A program made the translations under genes and the position numbers. Positions 10,830 through 21,976 of a stretch of 64,000 nucleotides of DNA are shown here, one piece after another. Under the pieces are notes generated by a model. That model was not told the DNA's origin. It made no database searches and saw nothing but the letters and a program-made list of their open reading frames with translations. Origin of the DNA: Isoperla grammatica (taxonomy: Eukaryota > Arthropoda > Insecta > Plecoptera > Perlodidae); the NCBI GenBank assembly GCA_945910005.1, contig CAMDTW010000436.1:1-64000 (forward strand), in the 5' to 3' direction. Position 1 is the stretch's first letter, and each line of letters starts with the position of its first letter.

Positions 10830-12798
10830 GTCAATTCCGGCCACAGCCCGCGTTGCGACATTTATAGGGGAATGCTCCCCCCCCCCCCCCTCCTCACCCT
10901 CCCTTCTCCTCCCAACCAGCCGGGGCTGCGTGCGAAATAAATTTACTTTTCAGAGTATGAGAATGAATAATTCAAATCTTATTCTATCAATTCGGAATTC
11001 TTGTTTGCGGTATTATAGGCCTAGGCCTGCCATCCATTTGGTATATTACTTTGGCCTGTTTTGTTTTCAGGGTGCATACTTCTCGTGCGCTTTGCAAAGA
11101 AAATATTAATATTAAAGCTACTTTTATGGCCTGGTCTTAAAATTTTATTTCCAAATAACCGGTCTTACCACGACTATCAATCAAGTGATACCTGAAGTTA
11201 TTTCTTGATTGTAACATCCACTCTGTTTTAGTTTACAAGGCAATATAAGAGCTGATTTTCAGTGGGGGGACATTTATACAATTAATTATGTGTTTTGCTG
11301 CTATGACGGCTCAAAAAAAAAAATATTAAAAAATATTAAACGCATGGACCTGTGCAGGCCGCCCACACAGGGTTATACTGTGTGCGACCGGCCACAGCGT
11401 CGACCGACGGCGCCGCTGAACCAACATCGCACACGAAAAGTGCATGTGTACAGTGCACACCCTAATTCGTGGGCAAAATTTATTGGGTACGCAAGTACGA
11501 ACGAGTACACGTGTACACGACTTCGACAAAGAGAGGTTACACGTTAACTGAAGTACACGTTTTTGCCAATCCCTATCTAGGACCCTTTGTATGGGTATCA
11601 TTACGGTCCCCTCATTCTGCAAGAACAACAATTCACAACAATAAGCGGCCATGACACCTATAGTCGTGTCGCGTTAACTTGCAAGGTGTTCACGGATTAT
11701 GTAATGGGAAAGTGACGCGTGTGACAACTTCCAACTTTAGTTGCATCCCGTTCTCTTGCCTAAAGTATTGTAGTGATAATATCGCCCGCGTGTTGTCAGA
11801 CGTGGTGGGGTCGCATTCCATTCACGGTCGGTGCAGTCAATGCAGTGGACAATATAGGTCTCTTACAACAACTTCGGTAATGTTTTCGTCATCAATCAAT
11901 GACGTGTTTACGGTCTCGGCCAACCCGAGCAGGTATTTGAATTAGCCACGGCCGCTCACCCACCCGTGACGAAAGCATTACCGAAGATGTTGTACGACGA
12001 GTATAACAATACAGGTATCGGGAAAATAAACCGTGTGGAGCGGCCGTCTTTTCTCAGAATTTTAGGGGACACCTCGCTTCTTACGGCGTCGCCAGTATAC
12101 ACGAGTAGGGCAGTACTCCAGCGCAGCGAAAGAGAGAAAGTGGCAACGTGCGAACAAGCCATGAACTGAATGTAAACTTTGCCGAGGCAAAGCTGAGAAC
12201 GCCGCAGGGCATTTTTTTCACCGCTTTTATAATAAGTTGTTTGTACACCCCGAGTGGGACCGCAGATTCCTTGAATTTGTTGGGTCCGAACTGTCAAAAA
12301 GTAATCAAATGTAATCGTTTGTTTGTTGTGTGGGCGCCTCTAATTTGACTAGATGTTGGTTTTCCAAGAAATGTGCGCATGGTTGAACTTCTGTTATGAC
12401 TTTCGGTAATGAATTCGGGGATTTCGTCTCATGTTTGTGCTATAGCTAGCTAGTGGGGGTGTACATCATTTGTGAAATGCCAAGATCGACGAAAGATCGA
12501 CTGAATTTCTTGTTCTCAACTAAGCCACGAACCGAATGCAGATTGCAAACACAGCACAGATTGCACTCGTGTCGCCTGTGTAGTACACGAAGACGCCGCC
12601 GTGTCGGTTTTCTCCGAGCGCTACTCGTGTTTCGTCGCCCGCCTAGACTAGACCCGAGTGTAACACGATCACTACCGAGCTCTGTCGGTGTCGGGCGAGG
12701 CTTTGATCGACTGCAGCCGTCTGCTCTTGAGTAAAACACGATTTAGCCGCGATCGCGTGGGTAGTCAGCCGCTGCCAGCACCTGTATCACACCTGTAT

Positions 12799-13074
12799 GA
12801 GTAATATGGGGTAGAGTCGCAACGTAATCGGCAGTTTTCCTACCGCCTTATGCTGCCCAACATACTTTAGTCGGGTAGTAGAAGTTCGCCAAGCGACGCG
12901 ATGACGGAGCCTGATTGGTCGCGGCTACTTCACCGAAGATATACGAAGACGGCCTTGAAAACTCCGTCATCGCGTCGCTTGGCGAACTTGTACTACCCGA
13001 CTAAAGTATGTTGAGCAGCATAAGGGGCGGTAGACAAACTGCCGATGACGTGGGGCCTCTACCATGTATTACTC
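12799..13074. mobile_element. MITE (GAGTAATAT...TACCGCC family), copy 1
   Basis: A 276-bp near-palindrome. GAGTAATATGGGGTAGAG at the left pairs with CTCTACCATGTATTACTC at the right, and GCGACGCGATGACGGAG is mirrored inside. Further copies are at 24,800-25,455 (interrupted) and 41,926-42,190. No ORF. Confidence 0.8.
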
Positions 13075-13100
13075 ACTCAACGCCTGTATGTTCACATACC

Positions 13101-13850
13101 TAACTTGCGGAACACCAGATGTCAGTCTGTTAAAATTCATTTAAAATACTTTTAAATTGTCCCAAAAGAAAATCAAAATATATTATTTTATAGATAATTT
13201 TATGCTCTTTCTTATGAATGGTTTTTTATTCCAATACATATTTCCGTTTTGCAAATGTTCTTAGTTAGGTTTGCAAGGTGTCCAGCAACATCACATTTCA
13301 AAAGGTAATTAAGAGGAAGGACTACTAGCCAATATTAAAACCCGCGAAATTAACGTATTTTCGTCATACATCAATAACGCCACACAATATCAAAACACTG
13401 ACACCCACGCACATTGTGGATTCGTGAGAGCTCAATACCAAATGAAAAAGATTTCGTAGATTGTAGTAATTATAGTTGTAATTTGTAATTAACTTGTAAA
13501 TTAGCTAAATTACAAATAATAATTACAATAACTCTAAACTAACAAATCTTTTTCATTTGGTATTGAGCTCTCACGAATCCACAATGTGCGTAGGTGTCAC
13601 TGTTTTGATATTGTATGGCGTTATTGAGATATGACGAAAATACGTTAATTTCGCGGGTTTTAATATTGGCTAGTAGTCCTTCCTCGAACATATTATGAAA
13701 AACGGAATTATGGATTGAAATAAAGAAACATTCATAAGAGAGAAGCACTTAATTTTTGTAACAGAATGGTTTATTTTGATTTACATTTGGAACCATTTAA
13801 ACACGTTTAAAACAATTTTAACAGACCGAATTATGAAGTTCCGCAGGCTA
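13101..13850. mobile_element. TIR element containing a nested palindrome (13,313-13,685)
   Basis: The outer ends share TGCGGAAC and CTGTTAAAATT in inverted orientation. At 13,313-13,685 a 373-bp nearly perfect palindrome (arms of about 145 bp, ends GAGGAAGGAC/GTCCTTCCTC) interrupts it. The related copy at 31,455-31,837 lacks the palindrome at the equivalent site (AATTAAG joined to AACAT). The inner element is therefore a later insertion. No protein recognised. Confidence 0.65.
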
Positions 13851-14622
13851 TAGTTGAGAAACTGTAAGAATGACGGCCCCCCCTTATCCCCACCGCTGCT
13901 ACCCGACCCCCCCCCCCCTAACTCCATGAAACAAAAAACCAGTGTTGAATTCAGAGTTTTGTCCCCGGGGGTGCTATTTCAAATCCCGGGGGTGTAGACC
14001 ACGGTGAAGGCATCGAGTGAGCAAGGGGGGGGGGGGGGGGGGGGGGCGGAGCAAATTTTCAAACCCACTACTGCTTCCACATCACTTTTACTAATGAACT
14101 GTCAAGTGTTCTGGCACAAAAATACTACTAAAAACACTATTTAAACAAAAATTTGTTCAACAAATGTGAAAGTGTAAGTATTCCATGTTGACATGTTTAC
14201 TCACAGCTGGCCACACTGGATGCCCAGTTGAATTTGAGACAGAGTTTAGATAATTCTGGCCCTTCTCTGCTTGTTTTCAGCTTGTTTCAGCTCTCTTGTC
14301 ACATACTTTTGTGACACACAGAAAAATGCATTTACTTAACCTTCAAAGCAATATTTCCGTGCCATTTCAAAATTAAGTAATATATAGAGCTTGTAGCCAA
14401 TTCATTCCCGGTGGGGCGAATGACAATTCCCGAGGGGGCTTCGCCCCCCCCCCCCCCCTGGGATCATAGCTGAATTCAACACTGCAAACAACTGAACAAC
14501 TGAAACAAACTGATTTTCAGTTACGCATTTCATTTTGTTAGGTTGTCACGAAGTTGAGGGGGGTCGGGTAGCAGTGGTAGGGATAAGGAGGGGGCCGTCA
14601 TTCTTACAGTTTCTCAACTATA
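13851..14622. mobile_element. TIR element, TAGTTGAGAAACTG termini
   Basis: TATAGTTGAGAAACTGTAAG at 13,849 is mirrored by the complement ending at 14,622. About 95 bp of each arm match, including the C-rich GGCCCCC...CTGCTACCCGACCCC stretch. The target looks like TA. The interior carries G19 and C11 runs and no ORF. Confidence 0.75.
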
Positions 14623-14694
14623 GGTGGACGTACTTTCAGTGCAGAAGTTTCTCATATTTCTAGCATCACTTAGAGGTCCATTATGAGCCTTACA

Positions 14695-14880
14695 CGTGGT
14701 AATGCCTTAATGGGTGCCTCTCCATTAAGAGGACGAAGGCATTAGCCGCTCCGCGCGACTCTACCCAGAGATCGCGCCACCGTGGAACGGCACATTGGCG
14801 GTTGTTGGTGCGATGCGGTGAGGCGCGGGGTACGGTAAAGCACTCGAGGGGAGGCAAGGCGGCGTAGTGGGAAAGCATGA
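14695..14880. other. stem-loop-rich segment
   Basis: Several strong hairpins lie in tandem: AATGCCTT/AAGGCATT (with CCTCT/AGAGG inside), GCGCGACTCT/AGAGATCGCGC, and GCCG/CGGC. No match to tRNA, 5S or U-snRNA consensus was seen. It may be a structured RNA or the end of a mobile element. Confidence 0.3.
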
Positions 14881-15046
14881 GTCACGTGTCCGTGCGGTAT
14901 ATCGTTAGGCGGTGCCGCGGCCGCGCAACCTTAGTTATTTCCTGATCAAGTTACACGGCGGTAAAATGCAAACTCAAAGAGAGTTGTTGGTATAGGGACA
15001 ATAATTGTAAATCATGACTATCTACGACGTACTAAGGGCTATGATT

Positions 15047-15061
15047 ATTATTATAATTATA

Positions 15062-15133
<72 letters not shown>

Positions 15134-15165
15134 ATTTAATTATTATTATTATTATTATTGCTAAG
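15047..15165. repeat. (TTA)n microsatellite
   Basis: About 115 bp of TTA/TAA repeats with two AATT interruptions, immediately 5' of the satellite array. Confidence 0.95.
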
Positions 15166-15224
15166 CTACTATTGTTTTCACTTATTAATCACAGGTTATC
15201 GATCCCTGGTCCGATTGTCATTTC

Positions 15225-17310
15225 ATTACACATTACAGTCACAGTCACACAACAGTATCTAGGTAGTCTAAAACAAACCCGCTCTCCGCGCATCCAGGAT
15301 CAGGATGCGTGGTCTGGCAGTCATTTCATTTGACATAAATCACACAACAGTATCTAGGCTAGTCTGGGACAAACCCGCTCTCCGCGCATCCAGGAGCAGG
15401 ATGCGTGGTCTGCCAGTCATGACATTACACATCACAGTCACACAACAGTATCTAGGCTAGTCTGGGACAAACCCGCTCTCCGCGCATCCAGGAGCAGGAT
15501 ACGTGGTCTGACAGTCATGACATTACACATCACAGTCACACAACAGTATCTAGGCTAGTCTGGGACAAACCCGCTCTCCGTGCATCCAGGAGCAGGATGC
15601 GTGGTCTGACAGTCATGACATTACACATCACAGTCACACAACAGTACCTATCTAGGCTAGTCTGGGACAAACCCGCTCTCCGCACATCCAGGAGCAGAAT
15701 GCGTGGTCTGACAGTCATGACATTACACATCACAGTCACACAACAGTATCTAGGCTAGTCTGGGACAAACCCGCTCTCCGCGCATCCAGGAGCAGGATGC
15801 GTGGTCTGACAGTCATGACATTACACATCACAGTCACACAACAGTATCTAGGCTAGTCTGGGACAAACCCGCTCTCCGCGCATCCAGGAGCAGGATGCGT
15901 GGTCTGACAGTCATGACATTGCACATCACAGTCACACAACAGTATCTAGGCTAGTCTGGGACAAACCCGTTCTCCGCCCATCCAGGAGCAGGATGCGTGG
16001 TCTGACAGTCATGACATTACACATCACAGTCACACAACAGTATCTAGGCTAGTCTGGGACAAACCCGCTCTCCGCGCATCCAGGAGCAGAATGCGTGGTC
16101 TGACAGTCATGACATTACACATCACAGTCACACAACAGTATCTAGGCTAGTCTGGGACAAACCCGCTCTCCGCCCATCCAGGAGCAGAATGCGTGGTCTG
16201 ACAGTCATGACATTACACATCACAGTCACACAACAGTATCTAGGCTAGTCTTGGACAAACCCGTTCTCCGCCCATCCAGGAGCAGGATGCGTGGTCTGAC
16301 AGTCATGACATTACACATCACAGTCACACAACAGTATCTAGGCTAGTCTGGAACAAACCCGTTCTCCGCCCATCCAGGAGCAGAATGCGTGGTCTGACAG
16401 TCATGACATTACACATCACAGTCACACAACAGTATCTAGGCTAGTCTGGGACAAACCCGCTCTCCGCCCATCCAGGAGCAGAATGCGTGGTCTGACAGTC
16501 ATGACATTACACATCACAGTCACACAACAGTATCTAGGCTAGTCTGGTACAAACCCGTTCTCCGCCCATCCAGGAGCAGGATGCGTGGTCTGACAGTCAT
16601 GACATTACACATCACAGTCACACAACAGTATCTAGGCTAGTCTGGGACAAACCCGTTCTCCGCCCATCCAGGAGCAGAATGCGTGGTCTGACAGTCATGA
16701 CATTACACATCACAGTCACACAACAGTATCTAGGCTAGTCTGGGACAAACCCGCTCTCCGCGCATCCAGGAGCAGGATGCGTGGTCTGACAGTCATGACA
16801 TTGCACATCACAGTCACACAACAGTATCTAGGCTAGTCTGGGACAAACCCGTTCTCCGCCCATCCAGGAGCAGGATGCGTGGTCTGACAGTCATGACATT
16901 ACACATCACAGTCACACAACAGTATCTAGGCTAGTCTGGGACAAACCCGCTCTCCGCGCATCCAGGAGCAGGATGCGTGGTCTGACAGTCATGACATTAC
17001 ACATCACAGTCACACAACAGTACCTATCTAGGCTAGTCTGGGACAAACCCGCTCTCCGCGCATCCAGGAGCAGGATGCGTGGTCTGACAGTCATGACATT
17101 ACACATCACAGTCACACAACAGTATCTAGGCTAGTCTGGGACAAACCCGTTCTCCGCCCATCCAGGAGCAGAATGCGTGGTCTGACAGTCATGACATTAC
17201 ACATCACAGTCACACAACAGTATCTAGGCTAGTCTGGGACAAACCCGCTCTCCGCGCATCCAGGAGCAGGATGCGTGGTCTGACAGTCATGACATTACAC
17301 ATCACTGTAA
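15225..17310. repeat. 98-bp satellite array, about 21 monomers
   Basis: Head-to-tail monomers of 98 bp, for example ...CACAACAGTATCTAGGCTAG...ACAAACCCGCTCTCCGCG.... Two diagnostic variants interdigitate: CGCTCTCCGCGC and CGTTCTCCGCCC. Two monomers carry a 4-bp insertion (near 15,650 and 17,025). Isolated monomers occur at 18,707-18,790 and 20,339-20,470, separated by inserted elements. The 67-aa and 91-aa minus-strand ORFs here are only the repeat read through. Confidence 0.97.
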
Positions 17311-17318
17311 CACAACAG

Positions 17319-18706
17319 CAGTGTTGGGTAAGTTCCCTAAAAAATGGACCTAGTTCCAGTTCCAGTTCCACGCTAGGAAAAAGGAACTCTTTCCAGTTCC
17401 AAGTTCCTCTAAAAAAAAAGGAACTGGGGCGTTCCTTAGTTCCTTTCAAAATGGAACTAAGTTCCTTAATAGTTCCTTTCCGCAAACAACAATTTTTCTT
17501 TGGATATTGCCGAGCGGGATACTAACCATCGACTGAATGGTTATTATCCGGGTTTATGCATTATACACCAAGAACATTGACGAAAAGTTAAGGTTATTTT
17601 ATATTGTTAATCCTTAATGAATTACAATTTACATTAATTACTAAAAACTAAAATAAATAATGAATTCAATTAAAGTTTTATATTAAATTTAATGCCAAGG
17701 GTTCGCAAATCACGCCTAAAATATGGTTGAAATTTGTAGGAATCAAAATGCATGTGCTTCTCAAGATTGGCAGGCGATGACCTCGAAGCATCGAATACTT
17801 TATTAGCTGGTAAACAAAGCAAGCATTTTGCCGAAAAATTTCTTCGTCGCCGAAAATATCACTTTCGCCCGGAAAGAAAATGGTCTGTATTTTTTTAAAG
17901 GGCAGTATGTTATTGCCACGAACACCAGACATTATAACAAAACGATCGAAGGAGACAGCGATGTTGTCACATGCACTAGTTGCGAAAATTGAATACCTAC
18001 TGAATAGATCAGTGAATATTGAGATAGCTCCTTGCCGCTTAATAACTTCACCCCCACCCCACTCGGACCACATCTTTCATCATCAAAGCCTTCCCGTTTC
18101 CAATGAATTCGAATGCAGTTTTGCTGGCGATGCGAATAATAGGTATTAACACCGCCGGGGTGTTAAGGGAACATTGACTGATGTGATGGGTTGACATTTG
18201 ACAAGTGATATATTTCATATTTTGTTTGATTTCGGAATGACAGTCTGAGGCTCTCACACCTGTTTAGGAGGGGTTGGACGGTTGGTCATTTATAAGTGAC
18301 ATGACACGCTTATTCCGCATGAGCGATTTGGGATTAGTCACCGGTTTCGGGTCTTCCACTTGTGCCGGTGTGCGACTAATTGGAGACCCCACGCGGGGGT
18401 GGCGTAGCAGGTGGAGGGTTGGGATGGGTAGACAAGAATGAAATATTACAAAAAAAGTTGTTTTAGATTTCTCGTTTCTGTCATCTTGTAAGTAAACTAT
18501 GTTTTGGTGCTTTCGTCCTTCAAGCTTGTACAGTCAAGTAAAAATAAAAGGAACTTATGAAAATAAGTTACAGTTCCATGAAAATTGGAACTATGGCGTT
18601 CCATAGTTCCTGGTTGGAAAAAAGGAACTATAGCGTTCCTTAGTTCCTTAAAAAGGAACTAGTTCCTAGGAACGGAACTAAAAAAATCCGTTCCTACCCA
18701 ACATTG
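17319..18706. mobile_element. non-autonomous hAT element inside the satellite
   Basis: Termini CAGTGTTGGGTA and TACCCAACATTG are typical hAT ends. The element is flanked on both sides by CACAACAG (17,311-17,318 and 18,707-18,714), a perfect 8-bp target duplication taken from the satellite monomer. Both subterminal regions are packed with GGAACT/AGTTCC motifs, likely transposase-binding repeats. The 1388-bp interior shows only a 131-aa minus ORF (17,678-18,073) without a recognisable domain. Confidence 0.92.
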
Positions 18707-18790
18707 CACAACAGTATCTAGGCTAGTCTGGGACAAACCCGTTCTCCGCCCATCCAGGAGCAGGATGCGTGGTCTGACAAGTCATTCAAT
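18707..18790. repeat. satellite monomer, displaced
   Basis: One partial 98-bp monomer (CGTTCTCCGCCC variant) directly 3' of the hAT element. The satellite resumes at 20,339 after an inserted segment with ends resembling GGGAATGTGCATG/CATGCATATTCCC. Confidence 0.9.
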
Positions 18791-19316
18791 AGGGAATGTG
18801 CATGAATTTGCTTTAGCTCTAAAGGTACGTGGAATATATTGTTATTCATCTAAAGACATCACAAACCTAATTTTAAAGTTTTAAAATTAATTCATTATGC
18901 TTCTATACATGTTCAAAGAGTTTAATTATCTGTTTCCCGCACTATTATTTTTAAACGGTATGTGACGTCACAATCCATGAAAATCACTGCTTATATGAAT
19001 GACTTTGCATATAGCCTCATTGGAATTCGCCACCGCCTCCTAGACGAAACAATCAAATGTTCAAGGTTATCAAGCTAACCTTGTCAAAATTTTTACTCAA
19101 GCCGTTGTCAAGTCTGCTTCAGATGAATAACAACACCCAATATTTACTGATATTCTATGAAAATAGGTTTGGTATAAAGTAATTGGGCTTCAAAATTTAT
19201 TACTAGGCGTACTAGACATTAATTCGATTTTATATGATTATGGATATGATAATTTACAAATAAGCGTTATTGTATTTATCATTTTATGATTGGTTGATTG
19301 CTGATATAGGCCGGAC

Positions 19317-20166
19317 GCCGTAACAAAGAAGGTTGTGTCGTCACAACTAATTACTCTGGCCGGCGTAGTGATATGTGGACGTTTACGCAGTGATCATCCG
19401 CGCACTATACCTGTCAGAGAGAAAATACACTGAATGGCAAGGCGGTGTTAGAAAATACTAGCTTTGGTAGGCTGTGACTAAAAAATACTACCATCAAGAA
19501 AGCTTTGACGTCTGTGTGTTGCTAGGATACTTGATGTATTTCTTTGTCATTTGATGGTCTGTTGTCTTTATTGCCGTTTCGTGTTTGACAGAAGTTGAGT
19601 TCACGTGGGGAAATAATGGCGGCGTTTTACGCCCGTGTTCGGTTGATTTACCCTGTAATATTATTTATGAAAATTTATTACCGATATCAAGAAACATTGA
19701 CACTGAAAACATTACTCGGGATCTTTCAGAGTGGTCATATGCGTTCCCTGTGCCTTTAGGGTACGACAATATGCAGACAGACAAAGCAATTGACAAAGGT
19801 AGGTCGTCCGTAGCTGTTCCTTCTTTATATCTTCATGCCTAGCATGATGGGACGGAACTACTTTAAATTTTCCCAAACATAATTAAGCAATTGTTAATTT
19901 ATAAGTGAATATAATAGGCTAAATTAGATAATAAGAAACTAAAGTTTATTCCTGCATAATTAAACCGCAAACACATACCAAGAAGGAGAAAAATAGCATT
20001 TAATCCAGGGCCCATGTCCACCAACCTATGAAATAACAATACATGTTTACTTCTGGTAAGACAATGAGTAGTAGTCTACATTTAAGTTGGTATTACAAGG
20101 TGTGAGGTCACTTGCTATTACATCATCCGTGACGACACAACCTTCTTTGTTACGGCGTCCGGGCTA
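19317..20166. mobile_element. TIR element with an exon-like ORF
   Basis: TAGGCCGGACGCCGTAACAA at about 19,317 is mirrored by TTGTTACGGCGTCCGGGCTA ending at about 20,166. The repeats extend about 40 bp and flanking TA dinucleotides suggest a TA target. It lies within the larger segment that interrupts the satellite. The interior contains the candidate exon at 19,592-19,798. Confidence 0.75.
19592..19798 (+). CDS. candidate internal exon, 69 codons, unknown protein
   Basis: The segment begins after TTTGACAG and ends before GTAGGT, so it has both splice signals, and it is phase 1 in and phase 1 out. It reads without stops, with composition unlike the surrounding AT-rich DNA. Residues include EVEFTWGNNGG, a Cys pair (RPCSVDLPC), then ITRDLSEWSYAFPVPLGYDN. 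I recognise no family. It lies inside a TIR element, so it is either part of a decayed transposon gene or a captured host exon. No neighbouring exons of the same gene were identified. Confidence 0.35.
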
Positions 20167-20338
20167 TACATGGCAGGTGACGTATGCCCCGTTTTTCCCG
20201 CCATAAATATGTGTGAAACTTTCAGCTCATTTTTATAAATGAAACTTTATTCTATGTCATCGAAATAAAATATTTTTGTATTCATGAAGTCAATCCTAAT
20301 CTAGTAAAATGCTAAAAAAAAAACATGCATATTCCCCA

Positions 20339-20470
20339 TTACACATCACAGTCACACAACAGTATCTAGGCTAGTCTAGAACAAACCCGCTCTCCGCGCA
20401 TCCAGGAGCAGGATGCGTGGTCTGACAGTCATTTCATTACACATCACAGTCACACAACAGTATCTATAGG
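20339..20470. repeat. satellite monomers, displaced
   Basis: About 1.3 monomers of the 98-bp satellite, in the same orientation as the main array, resume after the inserted elements. Confidence 0.92.
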
Positions 20471-20635
20471 CTAACAGATAATAGAAAAATAAAATTGAAG
20501 TAAAAGGGACAGAAGTATCAGTGAACAGTTTACGGGATAGGGCAATTTGCTAACAATCGAGACAAATAGGACACTTCAGTCCAGGGACACCTTCTCTTTT
20601 TAGCGGGGGTTTTATACGGTACTTTTAATAAGAAG

Positions 20636-20930
20636 TGACGAGGTGACGATAGATAGATAGATAGATAATGGTCTTTATTGAAGGCGAGATTAAGGCCAGC
20701 TAGGCCTTATCTTCCATCCAACGTTTTAACAAATAATACATTTTTGATACAGACAAAAAACAATATACAGTAGTACAACAATATTAATAATATAAGGATA
20801 AGTGTACGAACATTAAACTTCTCAATACATATACTAAAATACAAACTCATAATGAGAAACAAAAAATTAATTGCAATTAAGGTTAACCATTCATTCGAAA
20901 ACTGCATTATAGTTTAATTTAAAGTTAGCG
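20636..20930 (-). mobile_element. 3' end of a retroelement with (ATCT)n tail
   Basis: Read on the minus strand, AATAAAGACCATT is followed by (ATCT)n at 20,664-20,645. A polyadenylation-like hexamer followed by a short-repeat tail is the usual 3' end of many LINEs and SINEs. The AT-rich body to about 20,930 has only a hydrophobic 66-aa ORF without a recognised domain. Confidence 0.4.
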
Positions 20931-21126
20931 ACAACATTTTAGAATATAATAATAACGCAGTAATTATTTTATCAGTGTCTACGATCATTCATACATATCA
21001 TTTTAACAAAACAAACAAACAAAAGAAGCAGGAAATCAGGAAACAAGCTTATCATTCATACACACCCCATTCATATGGCAACAAGAAAGTTTTACGAAAT
21101 TTTAGTCAATAATATTTATCTTTATA

Positions 21127-21171
<45 letters not shown>
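21127..21171. repeat. (GA)n microsatellite
   Basis: About 45 bp of GA repeats with one AAAG interruption. Confidence 0.95.
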
Positions 21172-21174
<3 letters not shown>

Positions 21175-21976
21175 CGCTGAGCAACAAACATTTGCGCCGC
21201 AAAGCAGTCGGGCCACCTGCATGTGTGCAGCGTGGCTGTCGAAGCTTGTCACTTCCCCTCCAACACGTGCGACGTAGCGACTCCGCGCTCGCAATACAAG
21301 TTGCAGGGGCAGCGGTATACTATCCGGCTATACACAAAACTGGGGATAACTGTAGAAGCTGTAGTTATAATGCGAAAATTATGAATTTTCTATATGTTTC
21401 GCAAGAGAGACTAAAGGACAGGCCTACTAACACGAAATTTTGTTATCTGATTTAGAAAAATATTTATAATATCACTAAGTTGAAAAAAATTTTAATCGAA
21501 AATCGGTATTATTAGGTATATTTATAATTCCTTTAGTAACATTACGCAAAAAAAATAAATTGATTATCTCAGAAACTGCAGAATTGGCAACGATTCTTCT
21601 GAAGGTCTGCACGCCCGCGTCCTCTTAAGCCCTAGCAACCTCCCCTGCCACTTACAGCGCGCTAAGGGCAACGACTTGGCCACCGTAATGGATGGTCGGC
21701 CTATTCACCGGAAGTGAAATATATGGCGCGTTATTTGACTAATAACTCGGCGCAACCAAACCATTAATAATTCAAAAACTCTAGTGGATCATTTTTCAAA
21801 ACGTTTGTACGAATTTATCATGCCTTATCGTCGGTTCACATAAATATTTAAGTTTTGTCGTAAGATTCTTTTTCTAACCGCTTTACTAGGAGCGCTACCA
21901 ATCGCAGGATTTATAAGGTTGCCTCTCATTGGATGGGCTAAGGGCCAGATGCACAATCAACTGTCATGTTAGATAT

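Noticed and set aside
12446..12739. Overlapping 93-aa and 97-aa ORFs on opposite strands
   Set aside because: Arg-rich composition from CG-rich DNA on both strands, with no domain or splice context.
15225..17310. CRISPR-like regular repeats
   Set aside because: The whole 98-bp unit repeats with no unique spacers, and the context is eukaryotic; it is a satellite.
15536..17485. Minus-strand ORFs of 67-91 aa with repeated MTVMCNVMTVRP
   Set aside because: Read-through of satellite monomers.
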